Of a DNA stretch of 64,000 bases, positions 47,801 through 56,180 are shown in pieces. A program made the position numbers and the translations under genes. The notes under the pieces are model-generated. The model was not told the origin of the DNA. It did not search any database and saw only the letters and a list, made by a program, of their open reading frames with translations. The stretch's first letter is position 1. Each line of letters starts with the position of its first letter. The stretch spans positions 1 through 64,000 of IMG/VR virus record IMGVR_UViG_3300046376_000226; one strand, written 5' to 3'. Source of the stretch: a virus.

Positions 47801-50527
47801 GGCATTGAGATTAGAATAGTAGCCTTCCAGGTCGTTATAGAACTTGTTTCCCAGGCTCTTGTACGGCGTTTTCAAGCCCAGGGCGGCCAGCTTCTCGTTT
47901 AAATGCCCGAAATTATTAGCCAGGATATTAGTCGAGATGCCCTGGATATAGGATTGATGCGGTTCACCGGCTTTTCTGGGCAGGCTGACGCCTACGGAGG
48001 TAGGAATAAAACTGTGTCCCACTAGCTGTCCTACCGTAGTTCCCATCAGACGCGCCTCCGGGGTGTGTTCTTCGTACTGGACAGTGCGACTTTCGCGGGT
48101 GGGATAACGCTGAGCTTCTTTAGGTGCCGACAGATAACTGATATGCATCGGGCGCTTCTCAGCGATCGCTTGCTCGGCTTGGGCTAACATCTGGCGCTGC
48201 GGACCATGCTTGCCTTCCGGTAAGCCTCCTAGGAGCTGGTCATGGATCGGGTCGCCTTCAACGAAGTGCTCGCCTTTTATCGCGCCGTCTTTTTGTTTCT
48301 TAACACGCGGATCATCCTCGGAAACTAAGCGGGCGTGTTCTTTAACGGCTTCGGGTAATTTCGTTCCGGGGCTAAGCGCTTTAAATGCTGGCGGGTTAGC
48401 TTGGCCGTGGGTGCTACCTGGTGGCGCTCCTCCGGTGTAGATTCCACCCTTGGCTGGCGCAGTTGGCTGTGCGGTCGTAGCCGGTGGTACCGGTGCTTTA
48501 GCCGGTGGTACCGGCGCTTTAGCTGCCGCAATCGGCTTCTTTGGCGCTGGTGCTGAAGGAGCAGGGAGGAGCGTCTTCGGTTTAGCTGGCGCAACCGGCT
48601 GGACTTTCCCGAGTTCCGGTTTTTGCAGGAGCGAAAGCTCAACTGTCTTGGCGCTAGGCTGAGCAGGAAGAGAAGAAGGTGCCGCTGGCGGGGGCAGTAA
48701 GGACTGCGGCCTGGCGGCCGGGGCAGCCGGAGCTGGTAGCTGGGCTGACTGGGAAGCACCCGGAAGGATATTCTGGGTATCGGTAATGGCTCGCGGCTGA
48801 CTAGATCCCCGCGTGATTAGTTTAGTTGTTAACGGGGTTTGTTCTTCCTCTTCCTCTTCCTCGGTTTGCGCGGCTTGAGCTTGCGGTGTTCTGCCGCGAA
48901 AAGGCCAGGGAATCCCGCCAAACCAACCACCTTGGCTTGGAGCGGCTTCCGGTGCCGCGCTAATATGGGCTGTTCCTCCGCTAGCGCCCAGTGGGACCTC
49001 TGTCTGTGCAGGCGCAGGCGCATTGGTTTCACTAGGAACCATGGGCACTAACGTGTCTCCACCTTTGCCTTTACCTTTACCTTCACCACCGCCTTTGCCG
49101 GTGAGTTCAATGTCAGGGATTGGGTAGGGCTTACCATCACCGCCGACTATCTGGTAGCTGACAGCATGGTTATCGCTAAATCCCATGTCTTTGGCCGCAC
49201 CGTAGGTTAGGTCTAATACTTTACCTGGGTGCCTCCCTAGAGAGCCCTGGATATCGACAATCGGGAACTTGTGGATCTTGCCGTTGGGATCCGGTAGTTC
49301 GACATGAGCAGATTGAATCTGCCGGATGATCGCTTTGGCTTCAGGCGTATCCAATGCGTCATAACCGCCCTTCGAATTTAGCTGAGCAAAATGGCCGAAG
49401 GTCTTTTCCAGGACATCTACTGGCACGGCAACCGCCTTTAAATTTGGGTTCCGCGTGTTGACTCCACCAAAGAAGCCCCGCCCGTTATCATCAGCATCGA
49501 TACTACCGTCGTAATTGAGTCCAAAACTGGTGGCGGTACCGTAGATCCTCTTCCCGTCAATTGTGGTTGGCGCCTGATCTCCGGTGCCGGGTGATGGCAG
49601 TTGAATCTTGGGGGACTTTGCGCCTGTTTCACTACCGCTTGTTTGCGGCTCGCCACCGCCTTTCCGTCGATTGAATTCGGCAATAACTCTCGGGTCATCA
49701 AGCCGGTCGGTATCTAAGCTGCGCGCAATTTCGGATTTAAGCAGCGTGTCATTCAGGTTATCCTGCTCGCTGGGCTTGGCTGGCTCTGCCTTGGGCTTGG
49801 GTGCTGCCCCTGAAAGCGTCTTGGGCTCCTGACCTGAAACAATTGCTTGAGCGGCCCCTGGACTGTGTCCCTGATTAATCAGACCTCTCAGCTGCTCCTC
49901 GGTATCGGGCTGATCCTCGGCTATTTTCGGATAGACGGTCGGTTGCTGCTGGGGAGACTGTTGCTGCGGAGACTGCTGCTGGGGCGGCTGGGGCGGCGGC
50001 AACTCCCGACTCGCCATAGAGACCGGGGGCGCTGGCTGCTGTTGCTGGGGCTGCTGGTTGACCTTAGCTTCTGGTGCGTTAGGGGCAAAAACCTTTGGTT
50101 GATCTCCTTTCGCCTTCTCGACTGGAACTTCTGGCGCGTCTGGAGCAAAAGTTTTGGTTTCTGACTTCTCGACTGGGACCGCTGATGCGTCTGGAGCAAA
50201 AACTTTTCCACTGGGAGGAGGTTCTTGTGTTTTTGGCGGAAGCTCCTCGCGAGAGTGTAACTGGAAGGGATTCCCAGAGCGCGAAGGGTCTGGCGGCAAC
50301 GTCCATGGAATTTTTGATATGGCCGCCACGGGATCGGGATCACCCAATGCCAGCTGTTTGACGCTACCTCCCTCTTCGTATCCACGAGCGCCCTGGTTCA
50401 ATTGGTCCAGTTTCTTTACACCTATGCGCCTGACAGCATCCCGTTTTATTACGTACTCACCGGGCGTCAGCATCGCCGGAACGGTGTCAGTAGGACCAGG
50501 AGCGGGAGGTGGGGGGCGTGTCGGCAT
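44900..50527 (-). CDS. Giant virion polyvalent-type protein (1875 residues)
   Basis: Starts with MLTPGEYVIKRDAVRRIGVK, a motif found near the N-terminus of large phage virion proteins. Then come Pro/Gln-rich stretches, a domain near residue 330 of the type YDGSIDADDNGRGFFGGVNT ... NPNLKAVAVPVDVLEKTFG (a double-psi-barrel-like hydrolase family), a long helical middle (SYLSAPKEAQRYPTRESRTV), and a C-terminal half with the helical 'large polyvalent protein' pattern (VVHDVMHSLAGTTTGG, FNLAW-type segments). Phages inject such proteins with their DNA, where they protect it or act on the host. The GGLV/GG motifs are shared with the two neighbouring large proteins. Confidence 0.8.
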   Translation of the reverse strand: MPTRPPPPAPGPTDTVPAMLTPGEYVIKRDAVRRIGVKKLDQLNQGARGYEEGGSVKQLALGDPDPVAAISKIPWTLPPDPSRSGNPFQLHSREELPPKTQEPPPSGKVFAPDASAVPVEKSETKTFAPDAPEVPVEKAKGDQPKVFAPNAPEAKVNQQPQQQQPAPPVSMASRELPPPQPPQQQSPQQQSPQQQPTVYPKIAEDQPDTEEQLRGLINQGHSPGAAQAIVSGQEPKTLSGAAPKPKAEPAKPSEQDNLNDTLLKSEIARSLDTDRLDDPRVIAEFNRRKGGGEPQTSGSETGAKSPKIQLPSPGTGDQAPTTIDGKRIYGTATSFGLNYDGSIDADDNGRGFFGGVNTRNPNLKAVAVPVDVLEKTFGHFAQLNSKGGYDALDTPEAKAIIRQIQSAHVELPDPNGKIHKFPIVDIQGSLGRHPGKVLDLTYGAAKDMGFSDNHAVSYQIVGGDGKPYPIPDIELTGKGGGEGKGKGKGGDTLVPMVPSETNAPAPAQTEVPLGASGGTAHISAAPEAAPSQGGWFGGIPWPFRGRTPQAQAAQTEEEEEEEQTPLTTKLITRGSSQPRAITDTQNILPGASQSAQLPAPAAPAARPQSLLPPPAAPSSLPAQPSAKTVELSLLQKPELGKVQPVAPAKPKTLLPAPSAPAPKKPIAAAKAPVPPAKAPVPPATTAQPTAPAKGGIYTGGAPPGSTHGQANPPAFKALSPGTKLPEAVKEHARLVSEDDPRVKKQKDGAIKGEHFVEGDPIHDQLLGGLPEGKHGPQRQMLAQAEQAIAEKRPMHISYLSAPKEAQRYPTRESRTVQYEEHTPEARLMGTTVGQLVGHSFIPTSVGVSLPRKAGEPHQSYIQGISTNILANNFGHLNEKLAALGLKTPYKSLGNKFYNDLEGYYSNLNAGHTATGRGHALGTEDLPNIPDPSHVPYKLKRREADFINTVINNTMAFAGHEDAQKLRELAKANGTLITPEGETNRMRHHIEQHDPGWRNRVLEPSVRSFKTGLIVAHHQDERYFPETIRPGKEFQNLTRAIQNTSEQGRPDVPIATSLHHTYQDNAQINKIERDFSDHKIDEAEAHRRLEAMGEDPDEYRFVGGSGGLVTPYEDDPEAITPEEHTQMKHNLREQWINGKIDVEKYRQKAAEVPLPTKPAGFAKGGLVKPQGDPDDLAGQTVSTTAAPPATPPPDQDDEPPAAAPTKTPPAAPSAKPQPSPEQPEAIRAAAVHHVPTGKITEGFTHYDAAVAAERRKDPNNYEVGFTTNKGRFVDRDEAHQIAKSAKQVGKTEDESLAAEDLGRNRLVPEKPTSTETEAAKPKPQKAAPPAPGEPLPETAGTKPGAKPGAEEEAEEPEAEEQPAPGKVKKTKAEADEEKAIKAEAMRTAAIDRDKIETPEDKKEQAASVRLNKISKAWVKQNPDIHPQSMHAHLTGARSFPGKLKNEQIGEYYDANNPKLDYENEEHREHASDAVVHDVMHSLAGTTTGGKPSHAFGWYSRTIRKALKKAGEIAPKIATDKDHDLAFKLAWAITSQGQDVFPNTESTWAAYHHFVKTGRLPESREIFGGGLKAEQMEENFAKINKLWHGDENNPGLGSDKLRKMLMKRMTVGELAKQYPGLDVGGELAHHTVNGAMMLGAKIGAFFSNLNGDYDPTTMDLWFSRNMNLMAGNMFKFSDEATRKDRIEKGEVVKSHLSQLRDVLNSGLVSIDEDQAKTISKELDALMAVPEGKLDRPTARALAPEIYKWARQRHRLYQQSPGVEGSYDESFKTPENLTAKKLDEGTTKLADAPRNGTEREWWRDIMRRAGEKLKAAGVHLTNADKQALLWFDIKDLFKMAGSPQRPKADYLDAMHALVYKVKQGKLPSLPVEEMQEAA

Positions 50528-50576
50528 CGTTGATTTCCTACTTGAGTTTCAATCCTCGGTACTGTATAGTGGACAC

Positions 50577-50804
50577 ATGCTGCGGCGGCTTTTACTCTTA
50601 TTCCTGTTCCCTTATTTGCTTGCGGGGTTGCTTGCGGGAATCTATTTCCTGTGCTGGGCTGTGGCGTGGGCTTTCTTTGTTCTGGCGATTCCTATCTGTG
50701 AAATAACGCATCTGAATTACAATTTTGTGATGCTAGCAGAAGGAGTAGCACTGGTAATATGGTTGCTCTATTTATGTACTAAAGAAGCACTCAAGAAGTC
50801 TTAG
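50577..50804 (+). CDS. Small two-helix membrane protein
   Basis: 75 residues, MLRRLLLLFLFPYLLAGLLA... with two or three hydrophobic helices and a short basic tail (CTKEALKKS). It is the only plus-strand gene between large minus-strand virion genes. The size and topology suit a holin, but no lysin is adjacent. It overlaps the next gene by 4 bp at its end. Confidence 0.55.
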   Translation: MLRRLLLLFLFPYLLAGLLAGIYFLCWAVAWAFFVLAIPICEITHLNYNFVMLAEGVALVIWLLYLCTKEALKKS

Positions 50805-53410
50805 GGTTTAGTTTTCAACTTCCCGTCTCCATCCCAGAACAACGTGCCGCTCTTGATGGCCTTGTAATCGGCATCGGTCTTGGGACGAGGTGCAGCATCT
50901 GAAATTTCCTTACTTACAGGCGTTGGTGAAAGTGAAACCTTTGCTGACGTAGATCCATCGCTCGAAGCATCCCAGCCGTGAGTAGGTGACCAAGGGGCAT
51001 CCCACTTCCTTTGCGGCGGTATCCCGATGTTATTTACTAGATTGCGATTCTTGTCCCTCATCCTATTGTTTTCATCCTCTATGTAGCCCTTTGTTGAATC
51101 CGTTAAGTTGCTCAGATTTTTCAGATCCGTTTCTGGGATGCGAGAACCGCCCTTGGTTAACTCGTCATTGTAGCGTTTGTAATCAGCTATAGCGTTGTTT
51201 TTAACCTCTCTGATGCCAGCCAGAGCCGTATCATAATCATTACCCCCTTGGGTAATTTTATTTAGAGGATTGATAGTGCTCACATTCGTTCCTCTCGGTA
51301 CCGAGAGGTCTATATTAGTAAACGGAATAGTACCACCCAACTCTTCCTGCTTCGGCGTCGCTGCGATGCCCTCGTATGTGCCTCCTGGTGTTTTCCCCAA
51401 GTGAGTGTTTAGATTTACCATGTCCTGCGCCAGCGAATCCGCGAACTTATTTACCGGCCCTTTTTTGGCCAGGAAGTCCCAGAAATCGTGTCCCCAGGAC
51501 TGCGCCCAGCTTGGCATCCCAGGCTGATATGCTGCCTGCGCCCAGGCAGCTTCCTTGCTCCGGACCATTTCATCTTGGGAAATAGTACTCAGAGGTATCT
51601 TATTCTCCTTTAGCCATAAGATCTTATCTTCAATTTGCTGCGCGTCCTTGATAGAATTTGCTGCGTTCTGAAGTCCAATTGCTTGAGGGCCTGTCGGGTC
51701 AGGAGCATTGGGATGGAGCTTGTAAAACCTGGCGTGCCGGAGCCACAAGTCCTGCCACTCTGGGCTAGAGTTCTTGATTGTGTCATAATTCATGGTTATA
51801 CCGTCTGGGATCGGTGGGCCACCGGGCCCAGCGTATTCCTCAAGCAGTTGTTGCTTACGCAAGTCCTCTGGACTCCCTTGTCCCGGTACAAATCCACTAG
51901 AGCCTTTGTAGAAGCGCCGTTCTAAAAATGGGTGTGCTGCATCCTCAGGAAGCGACGTATAAACCTTGCCCTTCTCATCTGTTTGCCAATTGAAAATAGG
52001 GTGAGCGGAATTCGCATCAGCATTCAATGTTTCCGCTGAGGCGTTCTCCTTTTGAGCATCAGCTGCTGCTTTCGCGCCCTCTACCGCCTGCTGATTACTA
52101 CCGCCAGCCATTAATGCAGGGTTTACCGCGCCTGTCTGACTAACAGTGGGTCCCTGCGGCATTTGATATGGAGCAGGATTATAGGCCCCAGGAGCCGCTG
52201 GCGGCCCTGTTTGGTCTTGGGCGATTGTCGGGTAACGCTGAGCCGGGTTCGGTTGCTGGGGGACCGGAGGAGCAGGGGCACTCGCCGGAAAGGGGACCTG
52301 ATTGCCAAAAGGCGACCAAACCGGACCCTGCTGGCTGCTAGGTGGTTGTTGTCCGTTGCCCTGTGGTTGTTGTGCGTTGCTCTGCTGCTCTAATACCTCG
52401 CTGGCATTGTGGTTAGTCATTAATGCCCGACCCCACGGTGTTGCTGCTAACTGCGAGGCGGATATCGTGGTCGAGCCGCCGCCCTTCAGGTTGATAACCC
52501 AGGCGGGTTCGCCCTTAATGCCGCCACCGGACAAATAGGTAGCGTCCTGGGCAGCGGTACTGACATTAGTCCTGAAAGCATCCAGTACCGCTTTTGGCGC
52601 AATAACCGGATGAACGTTCTGATCTTGCCAATGAGCCAGCGCACTTGCTTCAGGCGGGGGCGGGGCTGCTTGAGCTTGTTGCGGCGCTTGGTTATCCGGT
52701 GCCGGGGGCGCTAAGGGCGTTGGTCGCCGTGCCGGACTCCAGATGGAGCCGCCTTGTTGCGGCGGGTTGACTTGGGGCGGTGGTTCCTGCGCCTGCGTCG
52801 GTTCATAGTTACCCGTGGAAGGGTTCAAGAACATGCGTGTGCCCAGACCCGCTGCCTGGCGCTCTAGCGCCATTTGATTTAGAGGAGCAGCGTCCGATTT
52901 AGACTCAGAGCTTACAGTTCCTCCGGCATCATAACCTCGCACTAGACCTCCCTGCGCCATCCCTGCGCTAGGATCCTTCGGGGGAGGTTGCGGGGGTGTT
53001 CCCGATGTCCACTGATTGCTCCCAGGTTTTGCCTCGTAGTATGGCTGACCGTTTTCGTCTACCCCCGTATTCTTACCAGTACGAGTTATAGTCGGGTTCG
53101 GCTTCGTTACTGTTTTATTGTCACTGCCGTCGCCAGTGGTGTCTATATTTTGCGCGGCCTGTTGCGTGACTGGCTGCGTTATAGGAGCAACCATGGTCGC
53201 ACCTTGAGGAGTCTCTGCGACGGTACCATAGAGCCAGTTTTTATTCGCGGCCGCATGCTTCATTGCCGCCTCACCGAGTTGCGCCCTCTGTACCCCCTCT
53301 TTCATCTGCTCCCGCACCAGCGGGTTTATAGGCGAACTCATGAGTTGGTTAGCCGCTTCCATTGCGGTCTTACCAACCCCCGCCCACAGCGCACCTGCTT
53401 CTGTTGGCAC
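50801..53410 (-). CDS. Large low-complexity virion protein, uncertain start
   Basis: 869 residues from the GTG at 53410. Regions of Pro/Gln/Gly alternate with helical ones; AQGGLVRGYDAGGTVSSES is the GGLV...GG motif shared with its neighbours. C-terminal third is charged and helical. The GTG lacks a ribosome-binding site, while AAGAAGAGGG followed by GTTAGTACC in frame lies 98-120 bp upstream, leading into VSTIAAPETQRQAVNVPYTF. The real start may be there, with a non-canonical codon or a base change. Likely an internal virion protein. Confidence 0.7.
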   Translation of the reverse strand: MPTEAGALWAGVGKTAMEAANQLMSSPINPLVREQMKEGVQRAQLGEAAMKHAAANKNWLYGTVAETPQGATMVAPITQPVTQQAAQNIDTTGDGSDNKTVTKPNPTITRTGKNTGVDENGQPYYEAKPGSNQWTSGTPPQPPPKDPSAGMAQGGLVRGYDAGGTVSSESKSDAAPLNQMALERQAAGLGTRMFLNPSTGNYEPTQAQEPPPQVNPPQQGGSIWSPARRPTPLAPPAPDNQAPQQAQAAPPPPEASALAHWQDQNVHPVIAPKAVLDAFRTNVSTAAQDATYLSGGGIKGEPAWVINLKGGGSTTISASQLAATPWGRALMTNHNASEVLEQQSNAQQPQGNGQQPPSSQQGPVWSPFGNQVPFPASAPAPPVPQQPNPAQRYPTIAQDQTGPPAAPGAYNPAPYQMPQGPTVSQTGAVNPALMAGGSNQQAVEGAKAAADAQKENASAETLNADANSAHPIFNWQTDEKGKVYTSLPEDAAHPFLERRFYKGSSGFVPGQGSPEDLRKQQLLEEYAGPGGPPIPDGITMNYDTIKNSSPEWQDLWLRHARFYKLHPNAPDPTGPQAIGLQNAANSIKDAQQIEDKILWLKENKIPLSTISQDEMVRSKEAAWAQAAYQPGMPSWAQSWGHDFWDFLAKKGPVNKFADSLAQDMVNLNTHLGKTPGGTYEGIAATPKQEELGGTIPFTNIDLSVPRGTNVSTINPLNKITQGGNDYDTALAGIREVKNNAIADYKRYNDELTKGGSRIPETDLKNLSNLTDSTKGYIEDENNRMRDKNRNLVNNIGIPPQRKWDAPWSPTHGWDASSDGSTSAKVSLSPTPVSKEISDAAPRPKTDADYKAIKSGTLFWDGDGKLKTKP

Positions 53411-53536
53411 TTGGACGTATTGAGGGTGATATTGACTGGGGGTGAAGGTATACGGAACGTTTACCGCCTGCCTTTGGGTTTCGGGGGCTGCGATGGTACT
53501 AACCCTCTTCTTTCTGTGTTATGACATGTTGCGGTT

Positions 53537-54883
53537 CTAGACCAAGCCTTCCATGCGCAATCTGTAATAGAGGTCGTTTGGATTTTCCTGTTGCCCTTCT
53601 CCACGCTGTGATTGGGACTGGTTTAACGTCACTTCTTTCGCGGGAGGTGGAGCCGGGATCGCTGATGTCTGCATCTGCCACGGTTTAACTGACTGGGCGT
53701 ATTGCTGGGCGGCAGCCGTTAAGCCTGAGGCTAGCCCGCCAATTACGCCAGCCGCTTGGACTCTAGGATTTTGCCCTCCGCTCCACGAGGTATTAGCGGC
53801 ATTCGCTGCGTCAATTGATGGTGAAGCAGTGGCCACTCCTCCGGTCGTTTGCGGTGCCTGCGGAGTGGTTGGGGTTGGAGGCCCAACTTGTAAAGACTGG
53901 GTTCGGTCGGCGTAACTCTGGCCAGCCGGTCCTGGGTTTGTGGCATTAATGCCTGCCAGAGAGAGAGCCCTTCTGCGAGCCTCTTCAGGCTGGTCATCGC
54001 CCACATAACCTCCGGAGTCCATTCCAACTGGGGGTACTAACCCACCAGAGCGCATCTTTATTGGCGGCCCTCCTGCAATCGCGCTTTGTAGTTGGCTGTG
54101 AAAGTCTGCGATATCCGCAGGCGTAGCGGAACTGGGGTCACCGCCAAAATGAGCAAATATGGCCTTACCAGCATCGGCTAATGCGTTGGTGTGAGCCGAC
54201 AAAAAATCTGGTGCGGCGGGAGGCTGGCCTGGCTGGGTAATGGGTACAGCAGGTGGCGCTCCTGGCGCGGCGGGTGCGTGTACCCTGGCAAAAGCTTGTC
54301 CAGGCTGATAAGGCACATAATCCACCCCGCCAGAAGCGAGGGGTTGAGGAGTCCCGCCCCCGCTCGGGGGTAGCGGTGTGGCAGCCTGGAAGACTCCCGG
54401 CATCTGGGGTCCCTCGGAACCGGGACCGGCCTTCAGGAAACCGGGCTGGAATGGGCCGAAGGTGGGTGAACCCACGTTTTGAACCCCGCCAATGCTGGCC
54501 TGGCCGCTCGGGATTGGGTTGTAGACCGGGTAACCGCCATAGCGACCCAGTCCTACCGCGCTAAGACCAGCTGCACCCAGATTGGTTAGTCCAGCATCGG
54601 GACCGCCCACACCGTAGGGCGAATTTGTGCTGCCGCCTTGGCTATTACCACCGCTGCCCTGCGCATTGAGCCCCGCTAGATTCGTTCCGCCCCGCGCATT
54701 AATCAGCCCCGCTAGATTACTCGGATCATTTTGGTTGTTGGCGCCCTGGGCAATGGTGGGAGCAATACTACTGATGAAGGTGCCGACCTGGTCCAAGGGA
54801 ACATTCTGGGCTTGTAACGCCTGCGCTACACCCGGCCCGAAGGTGCTCGCAACGCTGTTCCAATCGCTAAAACTAGCTGCCAT
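53537..54883 (-). CDS. Gly/Pro-rich virion protein
   Basis: 448 residues; helical N-terminus (FGPGVAQALQAQNVPLDQVG) and long Gly/Ala/Gln/Pro-rich stretches. GGLVPPVGMDSGGYVGDDQP is a version of the GGLV...GG motif. It overlaps the TfuA gene stop region by 11 bp. Probable minor virion protein. Confidence 0.65.
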   Translation of the reverse strand: MAASFSDWNSVASTFGPGVAQALQAQNVPLDQVGTFISSIAPTIAQGANNQNDPSNLAGLINARGGTNLAGLNAQGSGGNSQGGSTNSPYGVGGPDAGLTNLGAAGLSAVGLGRYGGYPVYNPIPSGQASIGGVQNVGSPTFGPFQPGFLKAGPGSEGPQMPGVFQAATPLPPSGGGTPQPLASGGVDYVPYQPGQAFARVHAPAAPGAPPAVPITQPGQPPAAPDFLSAHTNALADAGKAIFAHFGGDPSSATPADIADFHSQLQSAIAGGPPIKMRSGGLVPPVGMDSGGYVGDDQPEEARRRALSLAGINATNPGPAGQSYADRTQSLQVGPPTPTTPQAPQTTGGVATASPSIDAANAANTSWSGGQNPRVQAAGVIGGLASGLTAAAQQYAQSVKPWQMQTSAIPAPPPAKEVTLNQSQSQRGEGQQENPNDLYYRLRMEGLV

Positions 54884-56180
54884 GGGTTGACTCCTTTGCC
54901 GCGTTAAGTCTTTCTAAGGCTACCCCTAGCTCGATGCAGTTGCTGAAACCGGTATCCAGGAGGTATTCTTCCGGATTGCAGTGCAGTTCTAGCCCCTCAC
55001 GTTCAAAATGCTCAGTTAGTATTTCAAAAGCGCCTCGCTCGAGGTTAACGCTGAGCCAATCGTCAACGCCGCTCTCTTTGATCTTCTTTTCAGTTGTAAC
55101 CGCTTGGGTCGCCCAGTAATCAAAGGCTTGATGGGTGCGCAAATAATCAATGATTTGCTGGCTATTGCGCCGGTACATCTTAGCCACGGTATTACTATGT
55201 TGTAATTTGCGGATGCGAGCATTCTGGATAATCAGCCGGTTGTACTCGCCCTGGGTCCAGCCATTAGCTGAAAGGTAAGAGGAAAACTCGCCCGGGGTTT
55301 CGATACCGCTGCGCTGTTGGAACCGGATATTCTCGCGCTCGACTTCCTCAATCGAGACGGTCACTAGCAGCAGATCGCAAAGCATCAGCGCCAGTTCCTG
55401 GTTAGAGCTGTCCCAGCAGATCCGCTCATACTCGGGGTGGTGAAGCAGCACGTAAGCGTCGATGTGCTGTTGGGGAATCGGTTCGTCGTTGACCTCAATC
55501 CTGCGATCCCGTTCATAGAGCGCCTGGAAAAAACGGGAGAGGTGGTCTGGAGTGGGCTTAAGCTTGGGCTCTGGTTTCAGTTCGCGGAAATTTTCCAGGA
55601 GCGCAGTAGCGTCAATGGCCTTCTGAGGTATGAGCGGGAAATCGGGACCACCCCAAAGCTGTTCACAGACCTCCTTAGTCCGCTCTGTGTAATTGATCTT
55701 CTGCGCTGCGGCAAGGAACGCTTCGGCCTTGTTATCTTTGACTGCGTTGACCCCGGCCCTGATATCGACCAATGGAACAGTGAAACATTTATAGTCTCCA
55801 CTGGGTAATTCAGCATACGAAACAGCCACCTCCCCGTCATCTTCGGTTACACCGTCTCGATACCATTCGTAGATCTGGCCCACACCGATCATTCCCAGCC
55901 AATCCAACTCCGATGCGCGTAAAGCGCCCATCGATGCCGCGCCATAGATGGCCTTGACGCCCGGATACTGGAGCGCATAGACGATCTCCTTATGCCAGGG
56001 GGATAAATTTTCCCTGAACGAACCATCCACCAGAAGGATATGCGTAGGATTCAGGTTAACTACGTCGGTGACGATGTCCCCTTGTCGGGCAGGTCGACGG
56101 TAGATTGCCTCAGGAAGGATCTCGCGTGCCCGTGTTATAGGCAGCGAAGGGCCCAGATAGACTAGGACTTTCTCACTCAT
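54873..56180 (-). CDS. TfuA-like core protein
   Basis: 435 residues. The TfuA domain occupies the N-terminal half: VLVYLGPSLPITRAREILPE, then THILLVDGSFRENLSPWHKE and IYGAASMGALRASELDWLGM. TfuA partners YcaO enzymes in installing thioamides or azolines on peptides. The C-terminal 200 residues are extra and helical. The start overlaps the YcaO stop by 8 bp, so the two are cotranslated. Finding TfuA among virion genes is unusual. Confidence 0.9.
   Translation of the reverse strand: MSEKVLVYLGPSLPITRAREILPEAIYRRPARQGDIVTDVVNLNPTHILLVDGSFRENLSPWHKEIVYALQYPGVKAIYGAASMGALRASELDWLGMIGVGQIYEWYRDGVTEDDGEVAVSYAELPSGDYKCFTVPLVDIRAGVNAVKDNKAEAFLAAAQKINYTERTKEVCEQLWGGPDFPLIPQKAIDATALLENFRELKPEPKLKPTPDHLSRFFQALYERDRRIEVNDEPIPQQHIDAYVLLHHPEYERICWDSSNQELALMLCDLLLVTVSIEEVERENIRFQQRSGIETPGEFSSYLSANGWTQGEYNRLIIQNARIRKLQHSNTVAKMYRRNSQQIIDYLRTHQAFDYWATQAVTTEKKIKESGVDDWLSVNLERGAFEILTEHFEREGLELHCNPEEYLLDTGFSNCIELGVALERLNAAKESTHGS

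Noticed and set aside
48325-48759. Antisense and alternative-frame open frames inside the 1875-residue gene (also around 46000-50800).
   Set aside because: They overlap a long frame with recognisable domains and show low-complexity Pro/Arg/Ser composition typical of shadow frames.
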